A stretch of DNA of 29,495 bases from an uncultured Paraprevotella sp. (GCA_910586505.1 CAJUGV010000016.1:1-29495); one strand, 5' to 3'. Positions 1 through 9,555 are shown, counted from the stretch's first letter. Notes: generated by a model not told the origin, from the letters alone. Numbers and translations are program-made.

Positions 1-53
1 AGAGCACGTGATTTGTAATCTCGGGGTCGTTGGTTCGAATCCGACAAGAGGCT
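1..53 (+). tRNA. tRNA-Thr (anticodon TGT), 3' part only
   Basis: The window opens inside a tRNA gene. The anticodon loop is bases 12-18 with anticodon TGT at 14-16, which reads the threonine codon ACA. The anticodon stem is 7-11 with 19-23 and has one T-T mismatch. The variable region is 24-28, the T stem 29-33 with 41-45, and the T loop 34-40 holds the usual TTCGAAT. The 3' acceptor strand is 46-52 with discriminator T at 53; CCA is not encoded. The acceptor 5' strand and D arm lie outside the window, so amino-acid identity rests on the anticodon. Confidence 0.9.
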
Positions 54-67
54 CTGAAATAAAAAGT

Positions 68-100
68 AAAGGCGAAACACTTTCCGTTTCGCCTTTTTTA
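68..100 (+). terminator. Rho-independent terminator after tRNA-Thr
   Basis: An 11-base inverted repeat (68-78 with 86-96) with a 7-base loop is followed by a T run. It lies 15 bases after the tRNA and would end the tRNA transcript. Confidence 0.85.
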
Positions 101-106
101 TTTATT

Positions 107-832
107 ATGCTTATGGCGGATGGAATGTTTTGTAGTCCCGTGATACTGGCGCGCCTCGAGGTTTTCTTTGCAGATGAGGACGGCGATGGGCTTGTGGCTT
201 ACCTGGATGGTTTGTCGCATCGTGACTTCCGCATGGCTGGTGAGATCATGAGTACGCGGATTATGCCTCATGTCTCGGACAGGACATTTTGGTACATGTT
301 TCTCTTTTTGTTCCGTTATCGTTCCAGGGCTTTTCTCGGCACTTTGCTTAAATCAGTGCCTTTGCGCAGGAATGTCAGGGAATTCACATTGCGTTGCGAT
401 GCTTATTTGCCATTGGCCGTATTTCTTAATAATGAGGCCACGGAAGTAGACCGTACCAAGTTCATTACTTTTATGGTAGGGGTGTGTGGCGAGGATCTTG
501 ATGAATTGACCTTTTTATTTTCCGGCTTGCATATAGACTCCCCGCACGAGCGGATGAATTATCTGTTGCGGGATTGCGGAATGGCTTCCTATTATATGCT
601 GTTTCAATGTATGAGACAACTGGAACATGAGCGCGAACTGTTGGTGCGCTGCTGCTCCTTTCTGATGAAGAAGGGCGATGCCTTTTCGTTTAATCTGGCC
701 AGCGTGGTGCGGGTTTATTTTGACCTTACGGCTGTGAAAGGCACTTTCTCTCTTCGTCTTATGCCTTATCAACTGAGCAGTTTGGAGGCTTCGTTTGAAG
801 GATTTGTCAAGGTGATGCGTAGTATATCATAA
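107..832 (+). CDS. Hypothetical protein, about 241 residues
   Basis: I do not recognise this protein. The open frame continues upstream into the tRNA, so the true start must be one of the ATG codons after the terminator: 107, 113 or 125. I give 107; 125, just before the run MFCSPVILARLEVFF, is equally possible. The product is alpha-helical in character, rich in Leu, Phe and Arg, with several Cys (a CC pair near the end), and has no signal peptide or clear membrane segment. A Bacteroides-type promoter is not visible between the terminator and the start. It is the only plus-strand gene here; the next gene is on the minus strand. Coding status is supported by length and by the lack of a better frame. 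Confidence 0.6.
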   Translation: MLMADGMFCSPVILARLEVFFADEDGDGLVAYLDGLSHRDFRMAGEIMSTRIMPHVSDRTFWYMFLFLFRYRSRAFLGTLLKSVPLRRNVREFTLRCDAYLPLAVFLNNEATEVDRTKFITFMVGVCGEDLDELTFLFSGLHIDSPHERMNYLLRDCGMASYYMLFQCMRQLEHERELLVRCCSFLMKKGDAFSFNLASVVRVYFDLTAVKGTFSLRLMPYQLSSLEASFEGFVKVMRSIS

Positions 833-1426
833 TGACTGAAAGACGTGTGGATTGCTGTCATTTTGTCTTTTTTTCTTTGTTTTCGGTTCAAAGATAAAAG
901 ATGTTTATGATGGTTCTGTACGCTTGAACTGAATAAAAATCCACATAATTCCGTATATATACATTAATGTTGTGCATATATTCATATTGTCGTCCTCATG
1001 AAAATAAAATTTCGGCAGGATGAAATATTTTTTTATTCCGCATACCGTTCTTCTTATCTGCGGTTTATTCCTCAGTATGCGTTCGTAAGAAAGGATTAGG
1101 GTGGTTGGGAAGCGGTCCGGTTTGTCTGGTTGGGGCTTTCAGCCGTACGGGGGTGTGCTGACGTTTCGTTACCTTAAATCCTTTTTGGCCGTCTGTATGT
1201 CGTGCGGAGGAAGGAGCCGGCCGGAAAGTTTTTTGTTTTTGTCAGGCTGATAGGGGAAAGGACTGTCAAAATGAGATGACGGTAAGTGGCGAGAGAGACG
1301 ATTGTTTCCCGTCTGCCGGGGTAGAGGGTGTATGGATGATTCTTGCTGGCTGTGGATAAACAAAATGACAGGTTGCGGATCAATATTCCACAACCTGTCA
1401 TTTTGTCAAATACGGATGTTTTTTCT
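833..1426. other. Intergenic region, 594 bases, no gene seen
   Basis: This lies between convergent genes. Short open frames on both strands (for example minus 1169-1401) have low-complexity, non-protein-like composition. A weak hairpin (aatgac at 831-836 with gtcatt near 857-862), followed by a T-rich run, may end the hypothetical gene. A match to the -7 box, TATCTTTG, is present on the minus strand at 889-896 but has no matching -33 element and no gene behind it. The strong terminator of the M16 gene is at 1361-1405. I see nothing else that can be named. Confidence 0.5.
1361..1405 (-). terminator. Terminator of the M16 protease gene
   Basis: A perfect 15-base inverted repeat (1361-1375 with 1391-1405) encloses a 15-base loop that can pair partly at its base. 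On the minus strand the stem ends in a T-rich stretch. It starts 21 bases past the M16 stop codon. The plus-strand side is also T-rich, so it may work in both directions. Confidence 0.85.
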
Positions 1427-4246
1427 TTATTTCTTCTCCGGAGAGAATATCAGATCCACTACGTCTGCTTCCTTGAAGAACTTCTTAGCCAATTTCTGTA
1501 CGTCCTTCGGTTTTATGGATGCAATGAGATCTTCCATGTTTTTCGGATCGTTGGTGTTGACTCCCGTCTTGTAGTAGGTCATCAGTGTGCCCAGCCAGTA
1601 AGAGTTATGGTGCTTGCTTTGCTCGGCCTCCTTAAGTTCGTTCTTGATGACTTTGTTCAGTTCTTCTTCCGTTACGCCTTCGTTGAGGATAAGGTCTACT
1701 TCCTTGTAGAGGAACGGCTTCAGAATCTCGGCCTTTTCAGGGTCGCACTCGAACACCATGTACATACTGTAATTGTTGTATGGTTCGCGCGTGGCCGATC
1801 CGCTGACGCCTACGCCATAGGTGCCGCCTTGTTCCTCACGGATGGTCTTTGTGTAGCGGTTGGTGAGAATCTTGCCGAGAATGTTGATGGTATAGGCATC
1901 CTTTAAATTATACTTCATGTCTTTGTTGAACATGAGAGTAACATTCGACTTGGGTACTTCCATCGGGATGGCGATATTCTTCTCCACCTTGCCTTCCGGG
2001 CCTTTGATGTTATGGTTCACCCATTTCTCTTTCCGGTGGAGCGAGGGGATGGAACCGATGTATTTCTGTGCCATTTCCTTGGCTGCGGCTTTCTCGACGT
2101 TGCCTACGATAAAGAATGTGAAGTCGCTGGCATCGCAGATACGGTCACGGTAGACTTTCTCAATGCGGTCGAGTGTAAGTTTGTCGATGTAGGAATCGTT
2201 GAACAGTTGTACGCGCGGATGATAGTCGGACGTAATCATTCTGATGGAGTCGCGCATCATCGTCTGCGGCCGTCCGGCAGACTGTTTGGCTGTGATGCGG
2301 TTGCGTTCTATGAGTACGTCATGAATCTGCGGATCGAAACGGGGCGCAGTGAAGCGGAGGTATATCATCTGCATCATCGTCTCGAAGTCTTTGGGTGATG
2401 CGTTTCCGCTGACGCTTTCATACAGACCGCTGATAGCCACCTGGGTGTTGGCATTCTTGCCCGTGAGGTATTTGCTCAAGGAGATGGCATCGAATGAGCC
2501 CAAACCGTAGCTGGCCGTAAACTGTCCGGCATTGGAAGCGGCTGGAAGAAGATCGAGGTCGGTGTATAGAGAAGAACCGCCGGGGCTGTATGCAGAGAGT
2601 GTGACAACATCTTTTTCAAAGTCCGCTTTTCTGAAGATTACTTTTGCGCCGTTGCTCATTGTCCATTCCTCAGCGTCGAACTGGGGAAGCTCCTTTATCT
2701 TTATGATAGTGCCGGCCTCAGGTTCTTTCTCGATAAGATTGCCTTTGACGCTGTTGTCCTGATATGCCTCCACAGTCTTGCCTTCCATTTCGGCTATGAT
2801 GTCGCGGGCTTCCTGTTCTGTCAGGTGCGTAACTCCTTCGCTCGGTCCGCTGATGATGATGGAGCGGTTGTCTGCTTTCCACCATTTCTTGGCTTGTTCC
2901 GCAACCTCCTCGGCTGTGATGGTAGGTAAGATTTCCTTGACGGCTGCTACATAGTCTTCCACATCGATAATGGCCGCCTGCGTCAGGAAATGGTCCTGAA
3001 TCTCTTCGGCATACGCATCATTTTTTGTTTTGTCCTTGTCTTTTAACATGGATTCAAGGCTTGTCATCAAGTTGGTCTTCACACGATTGAGCTCCTCTTC
3101 GGTGAATCCGTGTTGCAGCACCCGTTCATGTTCCTGCCATGCTCCTATGAGCGCTTCTTTTTCCTGGTTGGGTTTTGCTGTAGCGCTGATGGAATAGGCA
3201 TAATATCCTCTTACCAGACCGTAGAAGCCGATCGAAGCATTTACGTAGGCAGCCTGTCCGCGCTGTATGATTTCGCCGATACGGTTACCGATCATACTGT
3301 TGTAGAAACTGGCCATAAGGTCGTTCTTGATATCCTGATAGGTGTTGTAGCCTTTTCCGTCAAGCGATTTGTCTCTAAACACGCGAACCACCTGAATGTT
3401 GGTCGATGTGGCTTCCTTGTCTGTGGCCAGGCAGAAGAAGGTTTCATCATGCGAGGGGATCTCGAAGAACGGACGGGGTTCGGGATTCTCTACGGCAGGT
3501 ATGGATGAGAATACTTTCTTGATCTTTTCCTCCATCTTCTTCACATCGAAATCTCCCACGATGGTGATGGCTTCAAGGTCGGTTCTGTACCATTTGTGGT
3601 AGAATGCGCGCAGAGTTTCCGGCTTAAACGTACGGATAACATCCATATTGCCGATAACATCGCGCACGGCATACTTGGAGTTGTGGTAGAGAATGGGTTG
3701 TTTTTGTTTGAAGATACGAGTGGAACTGGTGTTGCGTGTACGCCATTCCTCTGTGATGACACCACGTTCGTCATCGATATCTTTCGGATCAAGGGTCAGG
3801 TAGTATGACCAGTCGTGTAGAATGAGCAGGCAGGTGTCGGTCAGTGCTTCGTCGTCCATAGGCACGTCGCTGATATTGTATACCGTTTCATTCTGGCTGG
3901 TGTATGCGTTCAGGTTGCCTCCGAAAGATATGCCGTGACGTTCAAGTGTGGATATCATATTATTCTCCGGAAAGTTTTTGCTTCCGTTGAATGCCATGTG
4001 TTCCAGGAAATGGGCCAGTCCGTTCTGATCGTCGTTCTCCAGCAAGGCGCCGGCGTCGCGGATAATGAAGAAACTGGCTCTGTTCTTAGGCTCTTCGTTA
4101 TGACGCAGATAGTAGGTGATGCCGTTCGGAAGTTTGCCGGTTACGACATGGGGATCAGACGGAAGCTTTTTGTTCCAATCAATGGGTTGTGCAAATCCTG
4201 CGAGACTCAGCATCAGCAAGGACAATAATAGCAATTTTTGTTTCAT
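1427..4246 (-). CDS. M16 family zinc metalloprotease (pitrilysin-like), exported
   Basis: A 939-residue two-half M16 peptidase. Residues 1-19 form a signal peptide ending in GFA-Q, so the enzyme is expected in the periplasm. The inverted zinc motif HFLEH is at 79-83, and E160 in DDERGVITEEW sits 76 residues past the second His, the family's usual place for the third zinc ligand. The second half (about 540-939) is the catalytically silent M16C repeat, ending with the usual GTYGVGVSGS-type and GVTEEELNK segments. Full length for the bacterial double-domain type. Expected role: degradation of peptides in the periplasm; the substrate is unknown. It begins 42 bases behind the acyl-CoA synthetase gene on the same strand with no strong terminator between, so the two may be cotranscribed, though no functional link is obvious. 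Confidence 0.93.
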   Translation of the reverse strand: MKQKLLLLSLLMLSLAGFAQPIDWNKKLPSDPHVVTGKLPNGITYYLRHNEEPKNRASFFIIRDAGALLENDDQNGLAHFLEHMAFNGSKNFPENNMISTLERHGISFGGNLNAYTSQNETVYNISDVPMDDEALTDTCLLILHDWSYYLTLDPKDIDDERGVITEEWRTRNTSSTRIFKQKQPILYHNSKYAVRDVIGNMDVIRTFKPETLRAFYHKWYRTDLEAITIVGDFDVKKMEEKIKKVFSSIPAVENPEPRPFFEIPSHDETFFCLATDKEATSTNIQVVRVFRDKSLDGKGYNTYQDIKNDLMASFYNSMIGNRIGEIIQRGQAAYVNASIGFYGLVRGYYAYSISATAKPNQEKEALIGAWQEHERVLQHGFTEEELNRVKTNLMTSLESMLKDKDKTKNDAYAEEIQDHFLTQAAIIDVEDYVAAVKEILPTITAEEVAEQAKKWWKADNRSIIISGPSEGVTHLTEQEARDIIAEMEGKTVEAYQDNSVKGNLIEKEPEAGTIIKIKELPQFDAEEWTMSNGAKVIFRKADFEKDVVTLSAYSPGGSSLYTDLDLLPAASNAGQFTASYGLGSFDAISLSKYLTGKNANTQVAISGLYESVSGNASPKDFETMMQMIYLRFTAPRFDPQIHDVLIERNRITAKQSAGRPQTMMRDSIRMITSDYHPRVQLFNDSYIDKLTLDRIEKVYRDRICDASDFTFFIVGNVEKAAAKEMAQKYIGSIPSLHRKEKWVNHNIKGPEGKVEKNIAIPMEVPKSNVTLMFNKDMKYNLKDAYTINILGKILTNRYTKTIREEQGGTYGVGVSGSATREPYNNYSMYMVFECDPEKAEILKPFLYKEVDLILNEGVTEEELNKVIKNELKEAEQSKHHNSYWLGTLMTYYKTGVNTNDPKNMEDLIASIKPKDVQKLAKKFFKEADVVDLIFSPEKK

Positions 4247-4288
4247 AGATATAAAAATAATCGCCGGCCGGGATTCTCAGCCATTGGG

Positions 4289-5950
4289 TTAATACTCTTT
4301 TTTGTCTTTCTCACGAATTTCCACTCGGCGTATCTTACCGCTGATAGTTTTAGGCAATTCGTCTACGAATTCAATGAGTCGGGGATATTTATAAGGTGCC
4401 GTCACCTGTTTGACATGGTTTTGAAGAGTTTTAGCCAGATTCTCTTTGTCCACGTCTTTGTAGTCTTTAGCCAGCACGATATGTGCTTTGACAATCTGTC
4501 CGCGAATCTCATCCGGAACTCCGGTTACGGCGCATTCCACTACGGCCGGATGGGTCATCAGGGCGCTTTCCACTTCAAAAGGGCCAATGCGGTAGCCTGA
4601 ACTTTTTATGACATCATCTATACGTCCTACGAACCAATAGTATCCGTCTTCGTCTTTCCATGCCACGTCGCCTGTATAGTAGATCCCGTCGTGCCATACT
4701 TCCCGGGTGAGTTCCGCATTACGGTAGTATTCCTTGAACAGTCCGAGCGGTTTTCCGTTGTCCGTGCGGATGATGATCTGTCCTTGTTCGTTAGGAGCGG
4801 CCGGTGTGCCGTCTTGCTTGATAAGGTCTACGTTATATTGTGGATTGGGGACGCCCATCGACCCCGGTTTCGGTGCCATCCACGGGAAGGTCGCGATTGT
4901 AAGTGTGGTCTCCGTTTGCCCGAATCCTTCCATCAGTTTGATTCCGGTTTGTTCCTGGAAAGTTTCATATACGGCCGGGTTCAAGGCTTCACCGGCTATT
5001 GTACAATATTGCAGGGAGGAAAGGTTGTATCGGGTGAGATCTTCACGGATGAGAAAGCGGAATACGGTGGGGGGGGCACAAAGCGAAGTGATATGGTAGT
5101 CCTGTATCATCTGCAGGATGTCGGCCGGCTGGAATTTCTCGTGGTCATACACGAATACGGTAGCTCCGGCAATCCACTGTCCGTAGAGTTTGCCCCAGAC
5201 GGCTTTTCCCCATCCCGTATCTGCCACGGTCAGGTGCAGGCTGTCTTCGTGAAGATTATGCCAAAAGCATCCGGTAGCGATATGTCCGAGCGGATAAGTG
5301 AAGTCGTGGGCTACCATTTTCGGCTCTCCTGTTGTTCCGGATGTGAAGTACATCAATGAGATGTCGTCGTTGGAATTAGGATGTTCCGGTTTGATAAATG
5401 CGGGTGCTTCCAAGACCCCTTTCTGAAAATCCTCAAAACCGCGCGGGACGATAGGTCCGGCGGATACGAGATGTGTAATGGTGGGGGAGTAAGGGAGCGC
5501 GTCCTTTACATGATTGAGGATCACTTCTTCACCGGCGCATACTATCATCTTGATACCGGCTGCGTTGTTGCGGTACGTGATGTCCTTTCCTGTCAGCAGG
5601 TGTGTGGCGGGAATGGCTACCGCTCCTATCTTGTGCAAGGCAATGATGGAGAACCAGAATTCGTATCGGCGTTTAAGGATGAGCATTACCATGTCGCCGT
5701 GTCCGATGCCGAGCGATTGGAAGTAGGATGCCGTGCGGTCGGTATAGTCTTTCAGTTCGGCAAAAGTAAAATCGTGGTGTACACCGTGATCGTTGGTCCA
5801 GCATAATGCTGTTTTATCAGGGGTTGCTTCTGCCCAAGCGTCTACCACGTCGTATCCGAAATTAAAGTTATCAGGTACCTTTACATGGAAATTTTGTATA
5901 AAGTCGTCTTGCGACGTGAATGTCGTTTGACTTAAAAATCTTTCCAGCAT
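4289..5950 (-). CDS. AMP-forming acyl-CoA synthetase (ACSM/acetyl-CoA synthetase-like)
   Basis: A 553-residue member of the ANL superfamily (adenylation, then thioesterification with CoA). The P-loop motif YFTSGTTGEPKMV is at 201-213, GFGQTETT at 342-349, YYTGD at 424-428, the hinge region VGRIDDVIKSSGYR at 441-454, and the C-terminal KTISGKIRR at 534-542 with K539 as the expected adenylation lysine. No signal peptide, so cytoplasmic. The overall pattern is closest to medium-chain acyl-CoA or acetyl/propionyl-CoA ligases of the ACSM type; the acid used cannot be told from sequence. The start fits a promoter box at 5999-6006. The M16 protease gene follows after 42 bases. Confidence 0.92.
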   Translation of the reverse strand: MLERFLSQTTFTSQDDFIQNFHVKVPDNFNFGYDVVDAWAEATPDKTALCWTNDHGVHHDFTFAELKDYTDRTASYFQSLGIGHGDMVMLILKRRYEFWFSIIALHKIGAVAIPATHLLTGKDITYRNNAAGIKMIVCAGEEVILNHVKDALPYSPTITHLVSAGPIVPRGFEDFQKGVLEAPAFIKPEHPNSNDDISLMYFTSGTTGEPKMVAHDFTYPLGHIATGCFWHNLHEDSLHLTVADTGWGKAVWGKLYGQWIAGATVFVYDHEKFQPADILQMIQDYHITSLCAPPTVFRFLIREDLTRYNLSSLQYCTIAGEALNPAVYETFQEQTGIKLMEGFGQTETTLTIATFPWMAPKPGSMGVPNPQYNVDLIKQDGTPAAPNEQGQIIIRTDNGKPLGLFKEYYRNAELTREVWHDGIYYTGDVAWKDEDGYYWFVGRIDDVIKSSGYRIGPFEVESALMTHPAVVECAVTGVPDEIRGQIVKAHIVLAKDYKDVDKENLAKTLQNHVKQVTAPYKYPRLIEFVDELPKTISGKIRRVEIREKDKKEY

Positions 5951-5998
5951 AATGTTGTCTTAAAGTCTAAAAAGTCACAATATGTACTTATTTGGGTG

Positions 5999-6006
5999 CA
6001 AAGGTA
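5999..6006 (-). promoter_or_regulatory. Bacteroides-type -7 box for the acyl-CoA synthetase gene
   Basis: The minus strand reads TACCTTTG, a full match to TAnnTTTG, about 49 bases upstream of the start codon at 5950. No good TTTG element is present 19-20 bases upstream, so the call rests on the -7 box and position. Confidence 0.55.
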
Positions 6007-6090
6007 ATAAATAATGGTCGATTTCAGACTTGTCATGCAGGTAAAATAACATAAAAATCCGGTATTCTGTGGATAATCGTTGGCGGAATG

Positions 6091-8658
6091 TCAGCTCAGG
6101 TCTACCACGGTAATGCCTGCTCCTCCGAATTGTACATGTTCGTCTTTGAACGATTTGACACCGGGTGTTGCGTTCAGGTATTGCCGGATGAGAGTCCGGA
6201 GGATACCGGAGCCTGTCCCATGAAGTATTCTGACACGTGATAATCCCAATAGGATGGCATCGTCAATGAAATAGGTGACAGCGTTGATGGCTTCGTCGCC
6301 TCTCATTCCCCTTACGTCGATGTCCTGTTTGAAGTTCAGTTTTTTTTCATATACGGCATCTTGGGTCTGTTTGCTGACATAGGTTACGGATTGAGTACGT
6401 GTTTGTGGGGCTGGAGGCTGTGCCCGTTCCAGCCGTTCGTTTTTCACGTTGGTGCGCATCATTCCAAAGGTGACAATGGCGTTTCTTCCATCAGTTTCCT
6501 CAATTGTGCCTACAGTGGTTTGCCCCTTGATGCGTACGGTCTCTCCGACTTTTAACGGGCGGTTCTGTTCTTCCGCTTCACGGGCGGCCGATTGCAGGGC
6601 GTCGGGTTGAGCCTTATGCCTGGATGCTTCTGCCGCTTTCCTCTCTTTCCGTTCGGCCTGTCTTTTTTTCCGTTCCTGCAACTGCTGCATCTTTCGGGCT
6701 ATTTTGTCGTCTTCGTGCGACTGTTCTATGTTGTCCAGTGTACTCTTGAACTGGTCGAGTTCGTGCCGAATGTGGCGGGTTTTTTCCTTTTCTGCCTGCG
6801 CCTCTTTAATGGTCTTTATTGTATTTTCGATCCTGGCGTTCGATGCGCGGATGAGTTGTTCGGCTTCTTCGCGGGCTTTTCCCAGTATTTCCTTCCGACT
6901 TTGGTGCAGTTCTTCTATTTCTTTTTCGTAGCGTGCGATGGTTTTTTCCATCTCTTTTTCTCGGAGATGGATATTCTGCCGTTTGTTTTCCCAGTAACGT
7001 TTGTCGCGTACGATGTCCTGCAGATATTTGTCGGCATTGATGTATTCCTTTCCTACCAGTTCGGATGCGTCGGCTATCACGTCTTCCGGAATACCGATCT
7101 TGCGTGCTATTTCCACGGCAAAAGAACTTCCCGGATTGCCTATTTGCAGTTGGAATAAGGCTTGCATGTGCTGTCTGTCGTAAAGCATGGCTCCGTTTAC
7201 TACTCCTTCATGGTCTTCGGCAAAATGTTTCAGGTTCTGGTAGTGTGTGGTGATGATGCCGAAAGCTTTTTTTCTGTTGAAGCGTTTCAGTACGGCTTCG
7301 GCTATGGCGCCGCCTATTTGCGGCTCTGTGCCCCCGCCGAATTCGTCAATGAGCAGAAGACTGGTGCCGCCACATGCCTTCATCATATGTTTCATGTTGA
7401 GCAAATGACTGGAGTAGGTGCTGAGGTCGTCCTCGATGCTTTGTTCGTCACCGATGTCGATAAAAATGCTGCCGAATATTCCGGTTCGGGAGTTTTCTCC
7501 GATGGGGACGGGGAGTCCGCATTGCAACATATATTGGATGAGGCCTACTGTTTTGAGGCAGACCGATTTTCCGCCGGCATTCGGTCCGGATATGATCAGG
7601 ATGCGTTGCCGTGAATTCAGTTCGATATCGAGCGGAACGATTTGTTTTCCATGGCGTGTCAGTGACAGGTAGAGCAGAGGATGGCGTGCCATCGTCCAGT
7701 CTATCAGGGGGGTGTCTTTGATGTGTGGCGGGATGGCCTGGAACTGCCGTGCCAGTTTCGCCTTGCCTTGAATAAAGTCTATTTCTGCCAGAAATTCGTA
7801 AGATTGCAGCATTTCTTGATGGTGAGGCCGCACTTCGGTGGTGAATTCCTGTAAGATACGTATAATTTCGCGTCGTTCCTCGCCTTCCAGTTCACGGATG
7901 CGGTTATTGGCTTCCACCACTTCTGCCGGCTCTATGAATACCGTGCGTCCCGTAGCGGATTCGTCATGGACGATACCCTTGATTTTTCGTTTCAGGGCCG
8001 GTGCTACGGGAATGACCAGCCGGCCGTCGCGCATGGTGGGCGTCACGTCTTTGTCTACTACGCCGTCTTGTTGCGCATTGCGCAGGATGGCATGCAAGGT
8101 GCGTGAGATGCCGCTTTCCGCTGCGGCCAGCTCGCGACGGATATGGAACAGTTCCGAAGAGGCGGAATCCTTGATTTTTCCGTATTTGTCCAATATGTTG
8201 TTTATACGCCTGATGAGTTGCGGAAACACGGCGACCCCTTGTGCAAGGCGGCGCAAAGCCGGATAGGGGGCGTGGCTGTCGCCTGTTCTCCGTTCTTCAT
8301 TTTCGTTTTCTTCGCTTTCATCGTCTTTATGAAGGAATTTTACGATACTGATGATGGTGCAAAGCGAGCGCTTCAGGTCAAACAGTTCCGTTTCGTCAAG
8401 ATAGGTACCTTCAATTCTGATGCGCTTCAGAGCCGGACGTACATCGAAGAAGTCTTGTTCGGGAAAATCTTCTCCGCTTTCCATAATGCGGAGGAACTCT
8501 TGCGTGTGGGCCTGAAGCTCGCGGAGAGCATGAAGTTCGGTAAGGAATTTCATTTGTGCCACGCGCTCCGTTCCGAGTGTGCTCAGGCAGTGTCCGGCCA
8601 GAATATGGCGTATCTCGTCGAATCCTATTTTTTGTTCAAAGTTATGCGGATAAATCAT
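6091..8658 (-). CDS. mutS2: MutS2 family ATPase/nuclease with Smr domain
   Basis: An 855-residue cytoplasmic protein. The N-terminal core and lever helices (1-340) are followed by the MutS-type ATPase: Walker A GPNAGGKS at 358-365, the IGDEQSIEDDLSTYSSHL segment at 402-419, Walker B LLLIDEFGGGTEP at 434-446, and ITTHY at 469-473. A long charged coiled coil covers about 520-690, a KOW-like patch (VGETVRIKGQTTVGTIEE) follows near 700, and the C-terminal Smr domain starts at DVRGMRGDEA with LHGTGSGILR. It lacks the MutS mismatch-recognition domain, which separates it from MutS1. Family members act on recombination intermediates, and some rescue stalled ribosomes; which applies here is not visible. 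An acidic insert (112-124, DDESEENENEERR) interrupts the N-terminal region. Confidence 0.95.
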   Translation of the reverse strand: MIYPHNFEQKIGFDEIRHILAGHCLSTLGTERVAQMKFLTELHALRELQAHTQEFLRIMESGEDFPEQDFFDVRPALKRIRIEGTYLDETELFDLKRSLCTIISIVKFLHKDDESEENENEERRTGDSHAPYPALRRLAQGVAVFPQLIRRINNILDKYGKIKDSASSELFHIRRELAAAESGISRTLHAILRNAQQDGVVDKDVTPTMRDGRLVIPVAPALKRKIKGIVHDESATGRTVFIEPAEVVEANNRIRELEGEERREIIRILQEFTTEVRPHHQEMLQSYEFLAEIDFIQGKAKLARQFQAIPPHIKDTPLIDWTMARHPLLYLSLTRHGKQIVPLDIELNSRQRILIISGPNAGGKSVCLKTVGLIQYMLQCGLPVPIGENSRTGIFGSIFIDIGDEQSIEDDLSTYSSHLLNMKHMMKACGGTSLLLIDEFGGGTEPQIGGAIAEAVLKRFNRKKAFGIITTHYQNLKHFAEDHEGVVNGAMLYDRQHMQALFQLQIGNPGSSFAVEIARKIGIPEDVIADASELVGKEYINADKYLQDIVRDKRYWENKRQNIHLREKEMEKTIARYEKEIEELHQSRKEILGKAREEAEQLIRASNARIENTIKTIKEAQAEKEKTRHIRHELDQFKSTLDNIEQSHEDDKIARKMQQLQERKKRQAERKERKAAEASRHKAQPDALQSAAREAEEQNRPLKVGETVRIKGQTTVGTIEETDGRNAIVTFGMMRTNVKNERLERAQPPAPQTRTQSVTYVSKQTQDAVYEKKLNFKQDIDVRGMRGDEAINAVTYFIDDAILLGLSRVRILHGTGSGILRTLIRQYLNATPGVKSFKDEHVQFGGAGITVVDLS

Positions 8659-8680
8659 GTCTTACTTCGATTAGCGAGTG

Positions 8681-8688
8681 CAAAGTTA
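8681..8688 (-). promoter_or_regulatory. Bacteroides-type -7 box for mutS2
   Basis: The minus strand reads TAACTTTG, matching TAnnTTTG, 22 bases before the mutS2 start, giving a leader of roughly 15-18 bases. The expected -33 region falls inside the terminator hairpin of the upstream transporter gene and does not match TTTG well. Confidence 0.55.
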
Positions 8689-8690
8689 AG

Positions 8691-8720
8691 AAAAACCCGC
8701 ATAAAAACCTTTTATGCGGG
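8691..8720 (-). terminator. Terminator of the ZIP transporter gene
   Basis: A perfect 11-base stem (8696-8706 with 8710-8720), a 3-base loop and a T5 run on the minus strand. It separates the transporter gene (stop at 8750) from mutS2. Confidence 0.88.
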
Positions 8721-8749
8721 CGTATTCCTGTCGGATATAGACTCTCCGG

Positions 8750-9529
8750 CTATACGGCAACGACGTCCAGTATCATCATCAGCATGAAGCCCAGTGCAAA
8801 TCCCATGGTGCCGGCATTGGAGTGTTTTCCTTGGGAGGTTTCGGGTATGAGTTCTTCGATGACAACATAAATCATGGCGCCTGCGGCAAATGAAAGGAGA
8901 TAGGACAGTATGGGAGTGATGAATTCAGCCAGCAGGATGGTGATACTTGCCCCTATCGGTTCCACGATACCGCTCAGCACACCGGTGCCGAAAGCGTGCA
9001 GTTTACTGTGGCCTTTGCCACGCAAGGGCATGGAGACTACTGCGCCTTCCGGAAAGTTCTGGATGGCAATACCGAGCGAGAGTGCCAGTGCGGCCGGCAT
9101 GGGAAGGTAAGTGTTGTATTCTATGGCTGCCGCCAGTGCCACGCCTACGGCCATGCCTTCCGGAATATTATGCAAGGTGACGGCCAGTACCAGCATACTT
9201 GTACGCGACAATTTGCTGTGCGGCCCCTCGGGAGAAGAGCTGCCCAAATGGAGGTGCGGAGTAATTTTATCCATCAAGAGGAGGAATGCGATGCCGGCGG
9301 TGAAGCCGATGATGGCGGGAATGACCTTGGTGGCATCTGATGTCCCGCTCATTTCCATGGACGGAATGAGCAATGACCATACGGAAGCCGCCACCATGAC
9401 TCCCGACGCAAAACCTAATAATGTTTTCTGAAGTACGTCAGACATTTTCTTCTTCATCAGGAAAACGCAAGCCGCTCCCAGCGTAGTTCCGGCAAAAGGC
9501 AGCAGCAATCCTATCAGCAATCCTTCCAT
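8750..9529 (-). CDS. ZIP family divalent metal transporter
   Basis: A 259-residue inner-membrane protein with about eight hydrophobic segments. The two metal-binding signatures of the ZIP family are present: HNIPEG at 120-125 (helix 4) and QNFPEG at 157-162 (helix 5). The loop between helices 3 and 4 carries a short His motif (HLHLG, 92-94) and further His. Expected role: uptake of zinc, and possibly iron or manganese, into the cytoplasm. The frame opens at 9616, but the first 29 codons are charged and unlike the family; the ATG at 9529 (MEGLLIGLLLPFAG) fits the family start and lies downstream of a promoter match at 9556-9587. It is transcribed alone, between its promoter and its own terminator. 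Confidence 0.92.
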   Translation of the reverse strand: MEGLLIGLLLPFAGTTLGAACVFLMKKKMSDVLQKTLLGFASGVMVAASVWSLLIPSMEMSGTSDATKVIPAIIGFTAGIAFLLLMDKITPHLHLGSSSPEGPHSKLSRTSMLVLAVTLHNIPEGMAVGVALAAAIEYNTYLPMPAALALSLGIAIQNFPEGAVVSMPLRGKGHSKLHAFGTGVLSGIVEPIGASITILLAEFITPILSYLLSFAAGAMIYVVIEELIPETSQGKHSNAGTMGFALGFMLMMILDVVAV

Positions 9530-9555
9530 AAAGTTGTGTTTGTAGTTATCGCGTG

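Noticed and set aside
8..106. Upstream extension of the first plus-strand frame
   Set aside because: It runs through the tRNA-Thr and its terminator, so these codons cannot belong to the protein; the start was moved to 107 or later.
889..896. Minus-strand TATCTTTG box
   Set aside because: No -33 element and no minus-strand gene follows; it would only produce antisense to the hypothetical gene, which cannot be supported from sequence alone.
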